A model generated the notes under the pieces. That model had not been told where the DNA came from. It made no database searches and worked only from the letters and a program-made list of their open reading frames with translations. From Candidatus Gastranaerophilales bacterium (GTDB lineage Bacteria; Cyanobacteriota; Vampirovibrionia; Gastranaerophilales; Gastranaerophilaceae): DNA of 64,000 nt. The position numbers and the translations under genes are program-made. This document shows, piece after piece, positions 36,546-45,495 of this stretch (positions are counted from its first letter, which is position 1; each line of letters opens with the position of its first letter). The DNA is taken from the NCBI GenBank assembly GCA_947589425.1, contig CANQAV010000001.1, forward strand, positions 124,001 to 188,000, in the 5' to 3' direction.

Positions 36546-37185
36546 TGACGACCCGTTTTTAAGACAAACTCTTTCATATCAATTAAAAAAGCAGGAAAAT
36601 ATAGATTTTATAGCTTCCTATCAAAACGGGGCCGAAGCTGTTGAAAACACAAAGAAAAATCCGCCCGAAATTATAATAATGGATATAGAGATGCCCGTAA
36701 TGGACGGAATTGAAGCCGCAAGACAGATAAAACAATTTGACAGAAACATCAATATAATAATGCTCACCTCTCACAGTGAAAAAGAAAAAGTTTTTTCGGC
36801 ATTTTCATGCGGGGCTAATGCATACTGCGTTAAAAACATTAAAACAGATGAACTTTTAAACGTTATCGATATGGTATCAAACGGCAATGTATGGCTTGAT
36901 AAAAGTATCGCAGGCTATCTGTTTGAAATAATAAAAACATCGGAAAATCAAAAAGAAAACGAGCCCGAAAAGAAAAAAACCTTAGAACAATTCAATATCA
37001 CACCGAGAGAACAAAATATACTAAAGCTCATATCCGACGGTTTTACAAATGCTCAAATTGCTGACGAACTCGTAATTTCACTCAATACCGTTAAAAATCA
37101 TGTTGCAAGCATAATTGATAAATTATCCGTAAAAGACAGGACTCAAATAGCAATATTTACGTTGAAAAATAAACTCCTTGATTAA
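36517..37185 (+). CDS. NarL/LuxR-family response regulator
   Basis: The receiver domain has VDDDPFLRQ, the phosphoacceptor Asp56 in IIIMDIEMPVMDGIEAAR, Thr/Ser in LTSHSEKEK and Lys in CVKNIKTDEL. The C-terminal LuxR helix-turn-helix reads ITPREQNILKLISDGFTNAQIADELVISLNTVKNHVASI. The 222-residue length is typical. It is the partner of the overlapping histidine kinase and will act as a dimeric DNA-binding regulator. Confidence 0.9.
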   Translation: MKKHSVILVDDDPFLRQTLSYQLKKQENIDFIASYQNGAEAVENTKKNPPEIIIMDIEMPVMDGIEAARQIKQFDRNINIIMLTSHSEKEKVFSAFSCGANAYCVKNIKTDELLNVIDMVSNGNVWLDKSIAGYLFEIIKTSENQKENEPEKKKTLEQFNITPREQNILKLISDGFTNAQIADELVISLNTVKNHVASIIDKLSVKDRTQIAIFTLKNKLLD

Positions 37186-37273
37186 AATGGTCCTCCGGAA
37201 CTATTAATTTTCACTTCAAATTTTTTTTATTAATAGTACAAGGATGATAAAAAAAGAGTAAGGAGTAAAAAAT

Positions 37274-37861
37274 ATGAGTAATTACACGGATTTAAAAATT
37301 TTTGCACAAAACTACATGCAAGGTCAGCAAAATTACAGAAGCCAAACGCAAAACAGTTTGCCAAGACAAGGAAATCCCGATGAATATGCACAAATTTATG
37401 CACAGCAAAACAATTTAAGTTTTGAAGAAGCAAAATCACAATTAAAATCTCAATACGGAGATCCTCAAACAAATTCAATATTTGATAATCAATTTTCCGA
37501 ACAAGATGCAACCGCATCAGACAATTTTGACCTTTCGGAATATGACGAATTATTCGGCAGTGAAAATACAAATAACGACATCAAAGGATTATTCCAATCC
37601 GTTCTCGATTTCTTTAAAGGCGGAAACGGCCCAAGAAACGAAGGCGACCCGCAGCATCATATAAACCCTGAAACAAATAGTATCAGCGGTCCTCAAAAAG
37701 AAGGTGATTACAACCCTCAAACATCTTCCCTTTCCCAATCAAACGCCAATAGTCAAGCTCCCGATGACTATGCACAAGCTTATGCAAACGAACACAATAT
37801 ATCATTGGAAGAAGCAAAAGCAGAACTTGAAAGAATGTATGGCGCCCCCCAACAAGACTAG
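37274..37861 (+). CDS. Gln/Asn-rich protein with two terminal helical repeats, 195 aa
   Basis: The protein carries two copies of a roughly 30-residue element: PDEYAQIYAQQNNLSFEEAK...YGDPQ (35-65) and PDDYAQAYANEHNISLEEAK...YGAPQ (163-195). Between them is a long polar, low-complexity linker with a short helix (IKGLFQSVLDFFKGG). There is no signal peptide or membrane segment. AAGGAG precedes the ATG. An inverted repeat CTATTAAT/ATTAATAG (37201-37236) stands upstream and a terminator follows, so it is a monocistronic unit. I do not recognise the family; the repeat may be a small protein-binding domain. Confidence 0.65.
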   Translation: MSNYTDLKIFAQNYMQGQQNYRSQTQNSLPRQGNPDEYAQIYAQQNNLSFEEAKSQLKSQYGDPQTNSIFDNQFSEQDATASDNFDLSEYDELFGSENTNNDIKGLFQSVLDFFKGGNGPRNEGDPQHHINPETNSISGPQKEGDYNPQTSSLSQSNANSQAPDDYAQAYANEHNISLEEAKAELERMYGAPQQD

Positions 37862-37884
37862 TTTTTTTTGAGAGTTGCTGTTTT

Positions 37885-37919
37885 AAAAAAAGGTTTCTTG
37901 TATAAGAAACCTTTTTTTT
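37885..37919. terminator. Bidirectional terminator between the repeat protein gene and aspS
   Basis: Stem AGGTTTCTT / AAGAAACCT with a four-base loop, extended by a run of A on the left and of T on the right, so it works on both strands between the convergent genes. Confidence 0.85.
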
Positions 37920-37940
37920 GGTGTATTAATCAGTTTAAAT

Positions 37941-39716
37941 TTATACCTTTGGAATGTTTCTCAATTTCAAATGCAGTTCTCTTAACTGTTCTTCGGAAGC
38001 CAATGACGGAGCATTTGTCATCAAATCTTTTGCAGCGGAATTTTTAGGAAATGCAATAACTTCACGAATTGAATTTGCTCTCAATAACAGTGCCACAAGC
38101 CTGTCTAAACCGATTGCAAGACCGCCGTGAGGAGGAGTACCGTATTTAAACGCATCAATCATAAACTCAAATTTTTCTTCGATATCTTCTTTTGTAAGAC
38201 CGAGTGCGTGGAAAACTTTTTCCTGAATTTGAGCATCATGAATTCTGATTGACCCGCCTCCCAGTTCATTGCCGTTATAGATAATATCATAAGCAATAGA
38301 TTTAACATTGCCTTTATCTGTTTCTAATTTGTCTATATCTTCCATTGCGGGCATTGTAAAAGGATGATGCATTGATTTAAATGTATTATCTTCAAAACTG
38401 TATTCAAACAAAGGGAAATCAACAACCCACAATAAATCATGTTGAGATTTATCAATCATATTTAATTTTTCGCCAAAATATAATCTGAATCTTCCTAAAA
38501 CATCAAATACAATTTGAGGATAATCCGCAACAAAGAAAACAATGTCGCCGTTTTGAGCATCTGCTCTTTTTTGGATTTCTTTTATCTGTTCTTCGTTTAA
38601 GAATTTTAAAACAGGCGATTTAACGCTTCCGTCTTCCATATATGTAATCCATGCAAGACCTTTAGCGCCGAACGAAATTGCAAGATTTCTTATATCATCC
38701 ATTTCTTTTCTTGAATAGTTTGCAATACCGGGGATTTTAATTGCTCTTACCGTTCCGCCTTGTTTAATTACCGATTTGAATGCTTCAAAAGTAGATTGTT
38801 CCATTATATCGGTAACATTAAACAATTCTAATCCGAAGCGGGTATCGGGTTTATCGGAGCCGAATCTGTCCATTGCTTCTTTGTATGTAATTCTTCTAAA
38901 GGGTGCATGGACTTCAACTCCCGCAGCCTTGAAAGCTTGTTCAATAAGCCCTTCGGTCATTTTGATAACGTCATCCTGATTAACAAATGACATTTCCATA
39001 TCGACCTGTGTGAATTCGGGCTGTCTGTCCGCTCTTAAATCTTCGTCTCTGAAACATTTTGCTATTTGATAATATTTTTCAAATCCCGAAACCATTAAAA
39101 GCTGTTTAAAAATCTGAGGAGATTGAGGAAGGGCATAAAATTTTCCGTCGTGTATTCTTGAAGGAACTAAATAATCTCTTGCCCCTTCGGGGGTTGCCTT
39201 AATTAAAACAGGAGTTTCAACTTCCATAAAATCAAGGTCATTTAAATAATTTCTTATAGCGGTAACTATCTTATGGCGAAGTTTGAAGTTGTTAATCATT
39301 TTTTCACGTCTTAAGTCTAAATATCTGTATTTAAGACGCACATCTTCGGAAACATTATCGTCATCCAAAACAAAAGGAAGAGTCTGAGCGCTTGATAAAA
39401 CATTAACTTCATCGGGATACATCTCAATTGTACCTGTTTTTAATTTGTCGTTAATTGTATCATCCGGTCTTTTTGAAATTTTACCTATTGCTTGAATTAC
39501 ATACTCGGGCTTAATTTTAGATAAAATTTTGTGCACTTCGGGGTTAATTTGAGGGTCTGCAACAAGCTGAAAAAGACCTGATTTATCTCTTAATTCAACA
39601 AATATAATACCGCCCAAATCTCGAATTGTGCTTGCCCAGCCTGCTAATGTCGTACTTTTTCCGATATCGTTTTCGCATAAATCGCAACAGCTTTGTTTTT
39701 TGTATGTTAATTCCAT
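37941..39716 (-). CDS. aspS: Aspartyl-tRNA synthetase
   Basis: The 591-residue bacterial-type AspRS has an N-terminal OB-fold (STTLAGWASTIRDLGGIIFVELRDKSGLFQ), the class II motif 2 region (YYQIAKCFRDEDLRADRQPEFTQVDMEMSF), a GAD insertion (EAFKSVIKQGG...ISFGAKGLAWI) and motif 3 (PPHGGLAIGLDRLVALL). It charges tRNA-Asp. I choose the ATG at 39716 with GAGG before it, not the one at 39728. It is divergent from metK. Confidence 0.93.
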   Translation of the reverse strand: MELTYKKQSCCDLCENDIGKSTTLAGWASTIRDLGGIIFVELRDKSGLFQLVADPQINPEVHKILSKIKPEYVIQAIGKISKRPDDTINDKLKTGTIEMYPDEVNVLSSAQTLPFVLDDDNVSEDVRLKYRYLDLRREKMINNFKLRHKIVTAIRNYLNDLDFMEVETPVLIKATPEGARDYLVPSRIHDGKFYALPQSPQIFKQLLMVSGFEKYYQIAKCFRDEDLRADRQPEFTQVDMEMSFVNQDDVIKMTEGLIEQAFKAAGVEVHAPFRRITYKEAMDRFGSDKPDTRFGLELFNVTDIMEQSTFEAFKSVIKQGGTVRAIKIPGIANYSRKEMDDIRNLAISFGAKGLAWITYMEDGSVKSPVLKFLNEEQIKEIQKRADAQNGDIVFFVADYPQIVFDVLGRFRLYFGEKLNMIDKSQHDLLWVVDFPLFEYSFEDNTFKSMHHPFTMPAMEDIDKLETDKGNVKSIAYDIIYNGNELGGGSIRIHDAQIQEKVFHALGLTKEDIEEKFEFMIDAFKYGTPPHGGLAIGLDRLVALLLRANSIREVIAFPKNSAAKDLMTNAPSLASEEQLRELHLKLRNIPKV

Positions 39717-39791
39717 ATTTTTCCTCATGTTTTGATATATTTAGCAGAACAATTATAAAATAAACAAAATAAATTTAAAATATTAAAATTC

Positions 39792-39819
39792 TTGTTTTCA
39801 AAATCCTTTGTATTAAAAT
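39792..39819 (+). promoter_or_regulatory. Candidate metK promoter
   Basis: TTGTTT (39792-39797), 16 bases, TAAAAT (39814-39819). A start of transcription near 39826 would put the first base of the leader pseudoknot only a few bases into the mRNA. Confidence 0.45.
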
Positions 39820-39828
39820 ATTTCTTAG

Positions 39829-39877
39829 TACCGGGTCGGAATTAAAAACCTTACCGGTGGTTAATAAAAATTAAGGA
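39829..39877 (+). promoter_or_regulatory. Candidate SAM-sensing H-type pseudoknot in the metK leader
   Basis: P1 pairs 39829-39834 (UACCGG) with 39854-39859 (CCGGUG). The 19-base loop ends in CCUUA (39849-39853), which is exactly complementary to UAAGG (39872-39876), part of the AAGGAG ribosome site eight bases before the metK ATG. The two stems interleave to form an H-type pseudoknot with a 12-base A/U-rich connecting strand. The topology is that of SAM-II, SAM-V and SAM/SAH riboswitches, several of which control metK by hiding the ribosome site. I could not match it to any one consensus. No tool was run. Confidence 0.5.
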
Positions 39878-39884
39878 GAAAATC

Positions 39885-41150
39885 ATGTCAGGAAAAAATT
39901 TTTTATTCACATCAGAATCCGTCACCGAAGGTCATCCCGATAAAGTATGCGATCAAATATCGGATGCTATTTTGGACGAATTTTTAACAAAAGACCCAAA
40001 ATCAAGAGTTGCGGCGGAAACAACCGTTACAACGGGTATGGCTCTTGTATGCGGTGAAATAACTTCAAATTGCTATGTGGATATTCCTTCAATCGTAAGA
40101 AATACTATTAAATCAATAGGATATAACGGAGAAGAAGGCGGAGGTTTTGACTATAAAACATGTGCCGTTTTAACTTCAATTGACGAACAATCATCAGACA
40201 TTGCAGGCGGTGTTAATATGGCGCTTGAAGCAAGAGAAGACAACTCAAAAACATCAAAAGAAGAAACTCTTGATATAGGTGCGGGTGATCAGGGAATTAT
40301 GTTCGGCTTTGCATGCGACGAAACAAAAGAGTTTATGCCGCTTCCCATTGCGCTTGCTCATAAGCTTGCATACAGACTATCTCAAGTAAGAAAAGAAAAA
40401 ATTGTTGACTATTTAAGACCTGACGGCAAAACTCAGGTGAGTGTGGAATACAGAAATTCAAAACCCTACAGAATTGATACAATCGTAATTTCAACCCAGC
40501 ATGACCCGATTGTTAAAGGGTGTGAAAACAACAAAGAAATACAGGAAATAATAAGAAAAGATATGATTGAACTTGTTGTTGAACCTGTGTTCAAAAATTA
40601 CGATATTAAACCCGATTCATCCACAAAATATTTAATTAATCCTTCGGGTCGCTTTGTTATCGGCGGACCTCAAGGAGATGCAGGGTTGACGGGAAGAAAA
40701 ATAATTGTTGACACCTATGGCGGTTATGCCCGCCACGGCGGGGGGGCATTTTCGGGAAAAGACCCGACGAAAGTTGACCGCTCTGCAGCATATGCAGCAA
40801 GATGGGTTGCAAAAAATATTGTAAAAGCAGGGCTTGCATCAAAATGCGAAATCGAGCTTGCGTACGCAATCGGAAAATCAGAGCCGGTTTCAATTCTTGT
40901 AGATACATTTGAAACGGGAAAAATTCCAGATGAAGAAATATCAAAGATTGTAAAAGAAACATTTGATTTAAGACCGGCAGCAATCATCAAACAGTTTGAT
41001 TTAAGAAATCTTCCCGCAAAAAACGGCGGAAAATTCTATCAAAAACTTGCTGCATACGGACACATCGGAAGAGAAGATTTTTACGTGCCATGGGAAGAAA
41101 CACAAATGGCAGATATACTCTCTAAAAAAGCATCTTTAGCTATGGTATAA
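39885..41150 (+). CDS. metK: S-adenosylmethionine synthetase
   Basis: The 421-residue enzyme has [24 protein letters not shown] at the N-terminus, [13 protein letters not shown] (ATP site), [22 protein letters not shown] and [23 protein letters not shown] (phosphate-binding loop). It makes SAM from methionine and ATP. It is monocistronic, with a strong AAGGAG site that a leader pseudoknot could mask and a terminator right after the stop. The product feeds the SpoU and RlmN methylases and radical SAM enzymes in this window. Confidence 0.95.
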   Translation: MSGKNFLFTSESVTEGHPDKVCDQISDAILDEFLTKDPKSRVAAETTVTTGMALVCGEITSNCYVDIPSIVRNTIKSIGYNGEEGGGFDYKTCAVLTSIDEQSSDIAGGVNMALEAREDNSKTSKEETLDIGAGDQGIMFGFACDETKEFMPLPIALAHKLAYRLSQVRKEKIVDYLRPDGKTQVSVEYRNSKPYRIDTIVISTQHDPIVKGCENNKEIQEIIRKDMIELVVEPVFKNYDIKPDSSTKYLINPSGRFVIGGPQGDAGLTGRKIIVDTYGGYARHGGGAFSGKDPTKVDRSAAYAARWVAKNIVKAGLASKCEIELAYAIGKSEPVSILVDTFETGKIPDEEISKIVKETFDLRPAAIIKQFDLRNLPAKNGGKFYQKLAAYGHIGREDFYVPWEETQMADILSKKASLAMV

Positions 41151-41154
41151 AATT

Positions 41155-41180
41155 AAGCCGTCAAAATTTTGACGGCTTTT
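41155..41180 (+). terminator. metK terminator
   Basis: A perfect inverted repeat AAGCCGTCAAAA/TTTTGACGGCTT followed by TTTT, four bases after the metK stop and just before the next gene's ribosome site. Confidence 0.85.
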
Positions 41181-41189
41181 AAAAGGAAT

Positions 41190-41723
41190 ATGGAAAAGTC
41201 AAACAAAACCGAGACAATCGGCAATCTTATCAACGAAAGTGTTTTTGCGCAGATGATTAAAAAAGATAAATTCAACTGCGCAATAAAATGTGCAACAATT
41301 TTTTCATTTTGGGAAGAAATTGTGGGCAAAAAGTTTTCGAAATGCACAAAACCGTACGCAATAAAAAAGAATAAAATGTTTATAAAAGTCGAAAGCCCGG
41401 TAATTGCTCAGGAATTATCATTTAACAAAGAAAAATTAATACAAAAAATCAACTCATATTCCATGCCCTTAGATATAAATATTAAAGAAATAATGTTTGA
41501 TTACAAAAATTTTTATTCCGATGAAAATAAAGAAAAAAAAGAAGAAAATGATTCGGTAATATATTTTGATACAAAAAAAATTGATGAAACGAAATTTAGC
41601 GAAAAAACCGAGGAATCAATAAAAAAATCGGTTGATAATATTACTTTTTTAGATGAAACTCAGAAAAAAATCTTTGTAAAAAAAATAGTTAATACTTTTA
41701 AAGCAAGATTTTTACAAAAATAA
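41190..41723 (+). CDS. DUF721/DciA-like protein
   Basis: I start it at the ATG at 41190, preceded by AAAAGGA, rather than at a TTG inside the terminator. The 177-residue protein has FSFWEEIVGKKFSKCTKPYAIKKNKMFIKVESPVIAQELSFNKEKLIQKIN. This is the DUF721 pattern: W..IVG, a basic beta strand region, then 'v.sp..aqEL'. DUF721 includes DciA, the loader of the replicative helicase DnaB in most bacteria. The acidic, lysine-rich C-terminus is extra and lineage-specific. A role in replication start is likely but not proven. Confidence 0.65.
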   Translation: MEKSNKTETIGNLINESVFAQMIKKDKFNCAIKCATIFSFWEEIVGKKFSKCTKPYAIKKNKMFIKVESPVIAQELSFNKEKLIQKINSYSMPLDINIKEIMFDYKNFYSDENKEKKEENDSVIYFDTKKIDETKFSEKTEESIKKSVDNITFLDETQKKIFVKKIVNTFKARFLQK

Positions 41724-41734
41724 TTAAAATATAC

Positions 41735-41763
41735 TGGACAAAAAAAAATAAGTAGTGTATTAT
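41735..41763 (+). promoter_or_regulatory. Promoter of a 28-codon peptide gene
   Basis: TGGACA (41735-41740), exactly 17 bases, TATTAT (41758-41763). Expected transcription start near 41770, about 22 bases before the small ORF. Confidence 0.55.
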
Positions 41764-41791
41764 GTTTGCGTTGACTGTATTGAGGTTTTTT

Positions 41792-41878
41792 ATGTTAGAT
41801 AAAGTTATTGAATTAATACGACGTATACTTACATCAAGAAAAGAGGCTCTTATTTATATCCCTATTGATAAGGATTAA
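41792..41878 (+). CDS. Small peptide gene, 28 aa, amphipathic
   Basis: The frame starts at ATG 41792, six bases after GAGG, and codes for MLDKVIELIRRILTSRKEAL followed by IYIPIDKD. The first 20 residues can form an amphipathic cationic helix. It is bracketed by a good promoter (41735-41763) and a strong terminator (41891-41925), so it forms a complete transcription unit of about 155 bases. I know no homologue. It may be a membrane-active or regulatory peptide, or the unit may act as RNA. Confidence 0.5.
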   Translation: MLDKVIELIRRILTSRKEALIYIPIDKD

Positions 41879-41890
41879 AAAAATTTAGAA

Positions 41891-41925
41891 AAATAAGACC
41901 TCTTTAAAAGAGGTCTTATTTTTTT
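41891..41925 (+). terminator. Terminator of the 28-aa peptide unit
   Basis: A 15-base perfect stem (AAATAAGACCTCTTT and complement) followed by a T run, 12 bases after the small ORF's stop. Confidence 0.85.
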
Positions 41926-42004
41926 GTAAAAAAATGTATAAATTAAGCTTTTATATGGCAACAAATAATATTTAGGAAAGTTTAAATTTTAGTAAAGGAT
42001 AAAT

Positions 42005-42082
42005 ATGATAAAAAATATTCGACGCAATTTACAGGTAAATACAAAAGTTCAAAGATTAATGAACTTAATTTGGGGACTATAA
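42005..42082 (+). CDS. Possible 25-codon leader peptide
   Basis: ATG 42005 follows AAAGGA by five bases. The frame gives MIKNIRRNLQVNTKVQRLMN and LIWGL, a basic peptide ending 20 bases before the next gene's start. It may be a small protein or an upstream ORF of the 437-residue gene. Support is only the ribosome site and the spacing. Confidence 0.35.
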   Translation: MIKNIRRNLQVNTKVQRLMNLIWGL

Positions 42083-42102
42083 TTTAGTTGTAAAGGAATA
42101 AA

Positions 42103-43416
42103 ATGAATATACCGAGCATTATATCAACATCATCATTAAACTTATTATCAGGCTTAGCAAATAACGACAGCTCTATTGCATCCATGGTAGTAAAAGATAC
42201 CATTTCTAATGCGGCTATCGTACATACATATAAAAAAGAAGGCGGAAAAGATGACGCAAGAGAAAAAGCCATTGAAGAATTCGGCACGGGCGCAATATGG
42301 CTTTTTGGCATTCCTACCGTTAAAGCAATAATGGATAAAACAATCTATCCGCTTTTAGGGATAAGCTCTAAAATTGACCCCAGAATTTTAAATGACAAGG
42401 AAAAACTTTCTCAAATAAAACAATCTCTTGAAAGTTCAAGCAACGAATTTTTAAGCAAAGAAAAAGAAATCTTTAAAAACTTGGAAAGCAAAGCAGGGCT
42501 CTATAAGGGTGCTCACGTTGCAAAATTTGCGATTTCTACCGTATTATCCGCAATTGCGCTCAAAAAAATAATAGAATATAAACAAAAAACAACACAAAGA
42601 AGAATACAAAAAGATTATTACAATAACAATGCTTCAAAAATTTTAATTAACAAACAAAAAAATGAAAATATAGCTTTTAGCGCATTTTGTCCGCAAAAAA
42701 AAGCTAAAAATGTTTCATTTGGCGGTCTTGGTGCAGCTTTAGGCGACTTTATGTATAACCCCATTAAAAACACATCAATTCTCGACTGCGTTATAACGGG
42801 AACAAGACTTAAAGAAGCGAGAAGAGGAGAAAGAAAAGAAGTCGCACTAAAAGAAGCATTCCAAATTTTCTTCATATATTGTCTTGCAAAACCAATTCAG
42901 AAAGGATTTGAATTTGTAGGTAAAAAAATAAACAGGCCGATTGAACTTGACCCTAAAGTATTGTTCTCAAAAAATCTTAAACAAGATATAAATGCCTCAA
43001 AGCCTGCAATCGAAAGCTTATTAAATTCTAATAACATATTAAAAGATATATATTCTCTTGATGTTAAAAATCCGCTTGTAAGTTTGCTTGATAAAAACGG
43101 CGTTATATCAACTCTTAAAGGAAAGAACGGGGAAATTAACGCAATAAGCTATCTGAAAACTCCGGATGAAAGTGCGGTAAAAAGCACTCTAAAAAATCTG
43201 CTCAGCCTCAACGGCAAAATTGAAAATCTAAAATCAATTAAAGCTTTTAAAACCCTTGCCGTTTTAGGTAATGTTGCGCTTGCTGCTTGGGCTATGGGTG
43301 TACTGCAGCCAAAAGTTGCAATCGGAATGAGAAAACTTTTAAATCACGGGGATAACAGAAATCCTGCAATTGTTGAACAGGAAAGAAAAATGAATTTGGA
43401 AGCACATCAGGGCTAA
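42103..43416 (+). CDS. Uncharacterised lineage-type protein with NVSFG motif, 437 aa
   Basis: The N-terminal half has helices and weak hydrophobic segments (ISTVLSAIALKKIIEY at about 144-160). At residues 205-215 it has KKAKNVSFGGLGAALGDFMYNP, with the NVSFG element like the NPSFG of 28706-29722. A further hydrophobic segment near 385-405 (AVLGNVALAAWAMGVLQPKVAI) is followed by a charged tail. AAAGGA precedes the ATG. No catalytic motif is seen. The shared pattern with 27582-28706 and 28706-29722 suggests a lineage-restricted family at the membrane. Function unknown. Confidence 0.7.
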   Translation: MNIPSIISTSSLNLLSGLANNDSSIASMVVKDTISNAAIVHTYKKEGGKDDAREKAIEEFGTGAIWLFGIPTVKAIMDKTIYPLLGISSKIDPRILNDKEKLSQIKQSLESSSNEFLSKEKEIFKNLESKAGLYKGAHVAKFAISTVLSAIALKKIIEYKQKTTQRRIQKDYYNNNASKILINKQKNENIAFSAFCPQKKAKNVSFGGLGAALGDFMYNPIKNTSILDCVITGTRLKEARRGERKEVALKEAFQIFFIYCLAKPIQKGFEFVGKKINRPIELDPKVLFSKNLKQDINASKPAIESLLNSNNILKDIYSLDVKNPLVSLLDKNGVISTLKGKNGEINAISYLKTPDESAVKSTLKNLLSLNGKIENLKSIKAFKTLAVLGNVALAAWAMGVLQPKVAIGMRKLLNHGDNRNPAIVEQERKMNLEAHQG

Positions 43417-43661
43417 ATTTCAATAAAAAGTTTTCTTCCCACTATATTTGGTTTGCCGTTGTAGTAACCCGCAAAATAGCCCCCTTCAATCGGATTATTT
43501 TTGCCGTAAAAAGAGCTTTCGCCGTATGTTGTAGATAAAAAAGGGTTATTACTTTGGCTTGTGCCGAAGGGATTGTTTGATTTTACAATCGGTTTGGCAA
43601 CCGGGGCAATTTGATTACCCGAAAAAGATTTTGAAATTAAAGAAACTAAATTCGATAACAT
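43413..43661 (-). CDS. Small uncharacterised protein, 82 aa
   Basis: Convergent with the previous gene, overlapping it by four bases. AAAGGA lies six bases before the ATG at 43661, which supports expression. The protein is polar and rich in Asn, Ser, Gly and Pro, with repeated NNPFG/NNPFL elements (about 30-42) and a C-terminal GYFAGYYNGKPNIVGRKLF. It has no signal peptide or membrane helix. The family is not known to me. Confidence 0.55.
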   Translation of the reverse strand: MLSNLVSLISKSFSGNQIAPVAKPIVKSNNPFGTSQSNNPFLSTTYGESSFYGKNNPIEGGYFAGYYNGKPNIVGRKLFIEI

Positions 43662-43912
43662 GAAGAATCCTTTTTTATCTTATTAATGATAATTTTTAAT
43701 ATGTCAAAAAATATTTTAACATTTTTATTTCAGATTACATCAAACATTTAACCGGTAATTTTTAATAAATATTAAATTGATATCCAAAATTATATTCTTA
43801 TGGTAAAATTTAATTGTTAAGATGACTTATATCATTTTTTATATATAAAATTAAATAAATATGATGTTATTGGTCTGAAAGCAAGTTTGTAGATAATAAG
43901 AGGACTAGGACA

Positions 43913-45445
43913 ATTAATACCGTATTATACATTATTTTAGCTCTTTTACTTATATTCTGCGCTTCCATGACAATATTGTTTGTGAGGCAAAAAGCAAAAG
44001 TTGAAGTCTTAGAAAAAAACGAACAAAAATATATTCAAGATTTTAAAGAAAAAGAGAGTTTTTTAAAGAAAGAAGCACTTATCTCGGCACGTGAAGAACT
44101 TCATCAGGAAAAAATGGAATTTGATGAAATGAGCCGTGAAAAGAAGCTTGAATTCGACAAAATAAAACAAGACTTATTGAAGCAAAAAGATGATTTAACT
44201 CAAAAAGAGCAAGATGTAATAAATAAAGAAATTACTTTATCCAAAAAAGAAGATGAAATCGAGCAAAAGGAAGATTATCTTGCAGATGCGATTGCAAAAC
44301 AGATAACAGAACTTGAGCGTGTGGCACAAATGTCACGAGATGAAGCAAAAGACATGTTGTTAAGCCAGCTTAAAGACGAGTTGGCTGCGGAGCAAATTCA
44401 GCTTATTCGTGAAAACGAGCTTAAAATTAAAGAAACGGCAGAAGAAAAAGCACGTGAAATTTTAAGTCAGACAATGCAAAAATGTGCTATAGAACAGGTA
44501 ATTGAAACAAGCGTTTCCGTTGTATCTTTGCCTTCGGATGAAATGAAAGGCAGAATTATAGGACGTGAAGGCAGAAATATAAGAACTCTTGAAACCCTTA
44601 CGGGAGTTGACCTTATAATTGATGATACTCCGGAAGCGGTGGTATTATCTTGCTTTGACCCGATTAGACGTGAAATTGCAAAATTAACAATTGAAAAACT
44701 TATTCAAGACGGAAGAATTCACCCTGTTCGAATTGAAGAAGTTTACGAAAAATCAACCAAAGAAGTTGAAAACAAAATCAAACAAGAAGGTGAACGGGCT
44801 GCTGTTGACCTTGGAATTATGAACCTTAACAAAGAGCTTTCAAAAACACTTGGACGCTTATATTATAGAACAAGCTACGGACAAAACGTGCTCAAACACT
44901 CAATCGAAGTTGGGCAGATTGCAGGTATGCTTGCAAGCGAACTCGGCTCGGATGTCAAACTCGCAAGACGTGCAGGTTTATTGCATGACATAGGAAAAGC
45001 GGTTGATCAAGAGCAGGAAGGCACTCACGTACAACTGGGAGCAGAGCTTGCAAGAAGATATGGCGAAAAAGAAGCCGTAGTCCACGCTATTGAAGCGCAT
45101 CATGATGATGTCGCCTGCAACAGCTTAACCGATGCACTTGTTAAAATTGCGGATACAATTTCCGCAGGCAGACCAGGTGCACGTCGTGATACGCTTGAAA
45201 TCTATATTAAACGCCTTAAAAAGCTGGAAGAAATTGCTAACAGCTACGAAGGTATTAAGCAGTCCTTTGCCGTTCAAGCAGGTCGAGAGGTTAGGGTTGT
45301 AGTCCAACCCAATGTATTTGATGATATTGCAAGCGCAAAACTCGCACGTGATATTGCAAAACGCATTGAGGACGAACTTGAGTACCCCGGTCAAATCAGA
45401 GTAACCGTTGTAAGAGAAGCAAGGGTTACGGAAATTGCAAAATAA
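43913..45445 (+). CDS. rny: Ribonuclease Y
   Basis: RNase Y is an endonuclease anchored to the membrane by an N-terminal helix. From ATG 43967 the frame lacks most of that helix. The open frame upstream encodes [20 protein letters not shown], a good anchor, but has no ATG, GTG or TTG; the only plausible codon is ATT at 43913, nine bases after AAGAGG. That gives 510 residues, near the family's usual 520. A long coiled coil (to about 180) is followed by the KH domain ([21 protein letters not shown]) and the HD domain ([24 protein letters not shown]). It starts the rny-ymdB-PHP operon. Confidence 0.85.
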   Translation: MNTVLYIILALLLIFCASMTILFVRQKAKVEVLEKNEQKYIQDFKEKESFLKKEALISAREELHQEKMEFDEMSREKKLEFDKIKQDLLKQKDDLTQKEQDVINKEITLSKKEDEIEQKEDYLADAIAKQITELERVAQMSRDEAKDMLLSQLKDELAAEQIQLIRENELKIKETAEEKAREILSQTMQKCAIEQVIETSVSVVSLPSDEMKGRIIGREGRNIRTLETLTGVDLIIDDTPEAVVLSCFDPIRREIAKLTIEKLIQDGRIHPVRIEEVYEKSTKEVENKIKQEGERAAVDLGIMNLNKELSKTLGRLYYRTSYGQNVLKHSIEVGQIAGMLASELGSDVKLARRAGLLHDIGKAVDQEQEGTHVQLGAELARRYGEKEAVVHAIEAHHDDVACNSLTDALVKIADTISAGRPGARRDTLEIYIKRLKKLEEIANSYEGIKQSFAVQAGREVRVVVQPNVFDDIASAKLARDIAKRIEDELEYPGQIRVTVVREARVTEIAK

Positions 45446-45495
45446 TACATAAGGGGTATGGTTTTAATACTTACACAGTTCAAGAATACCGTACA

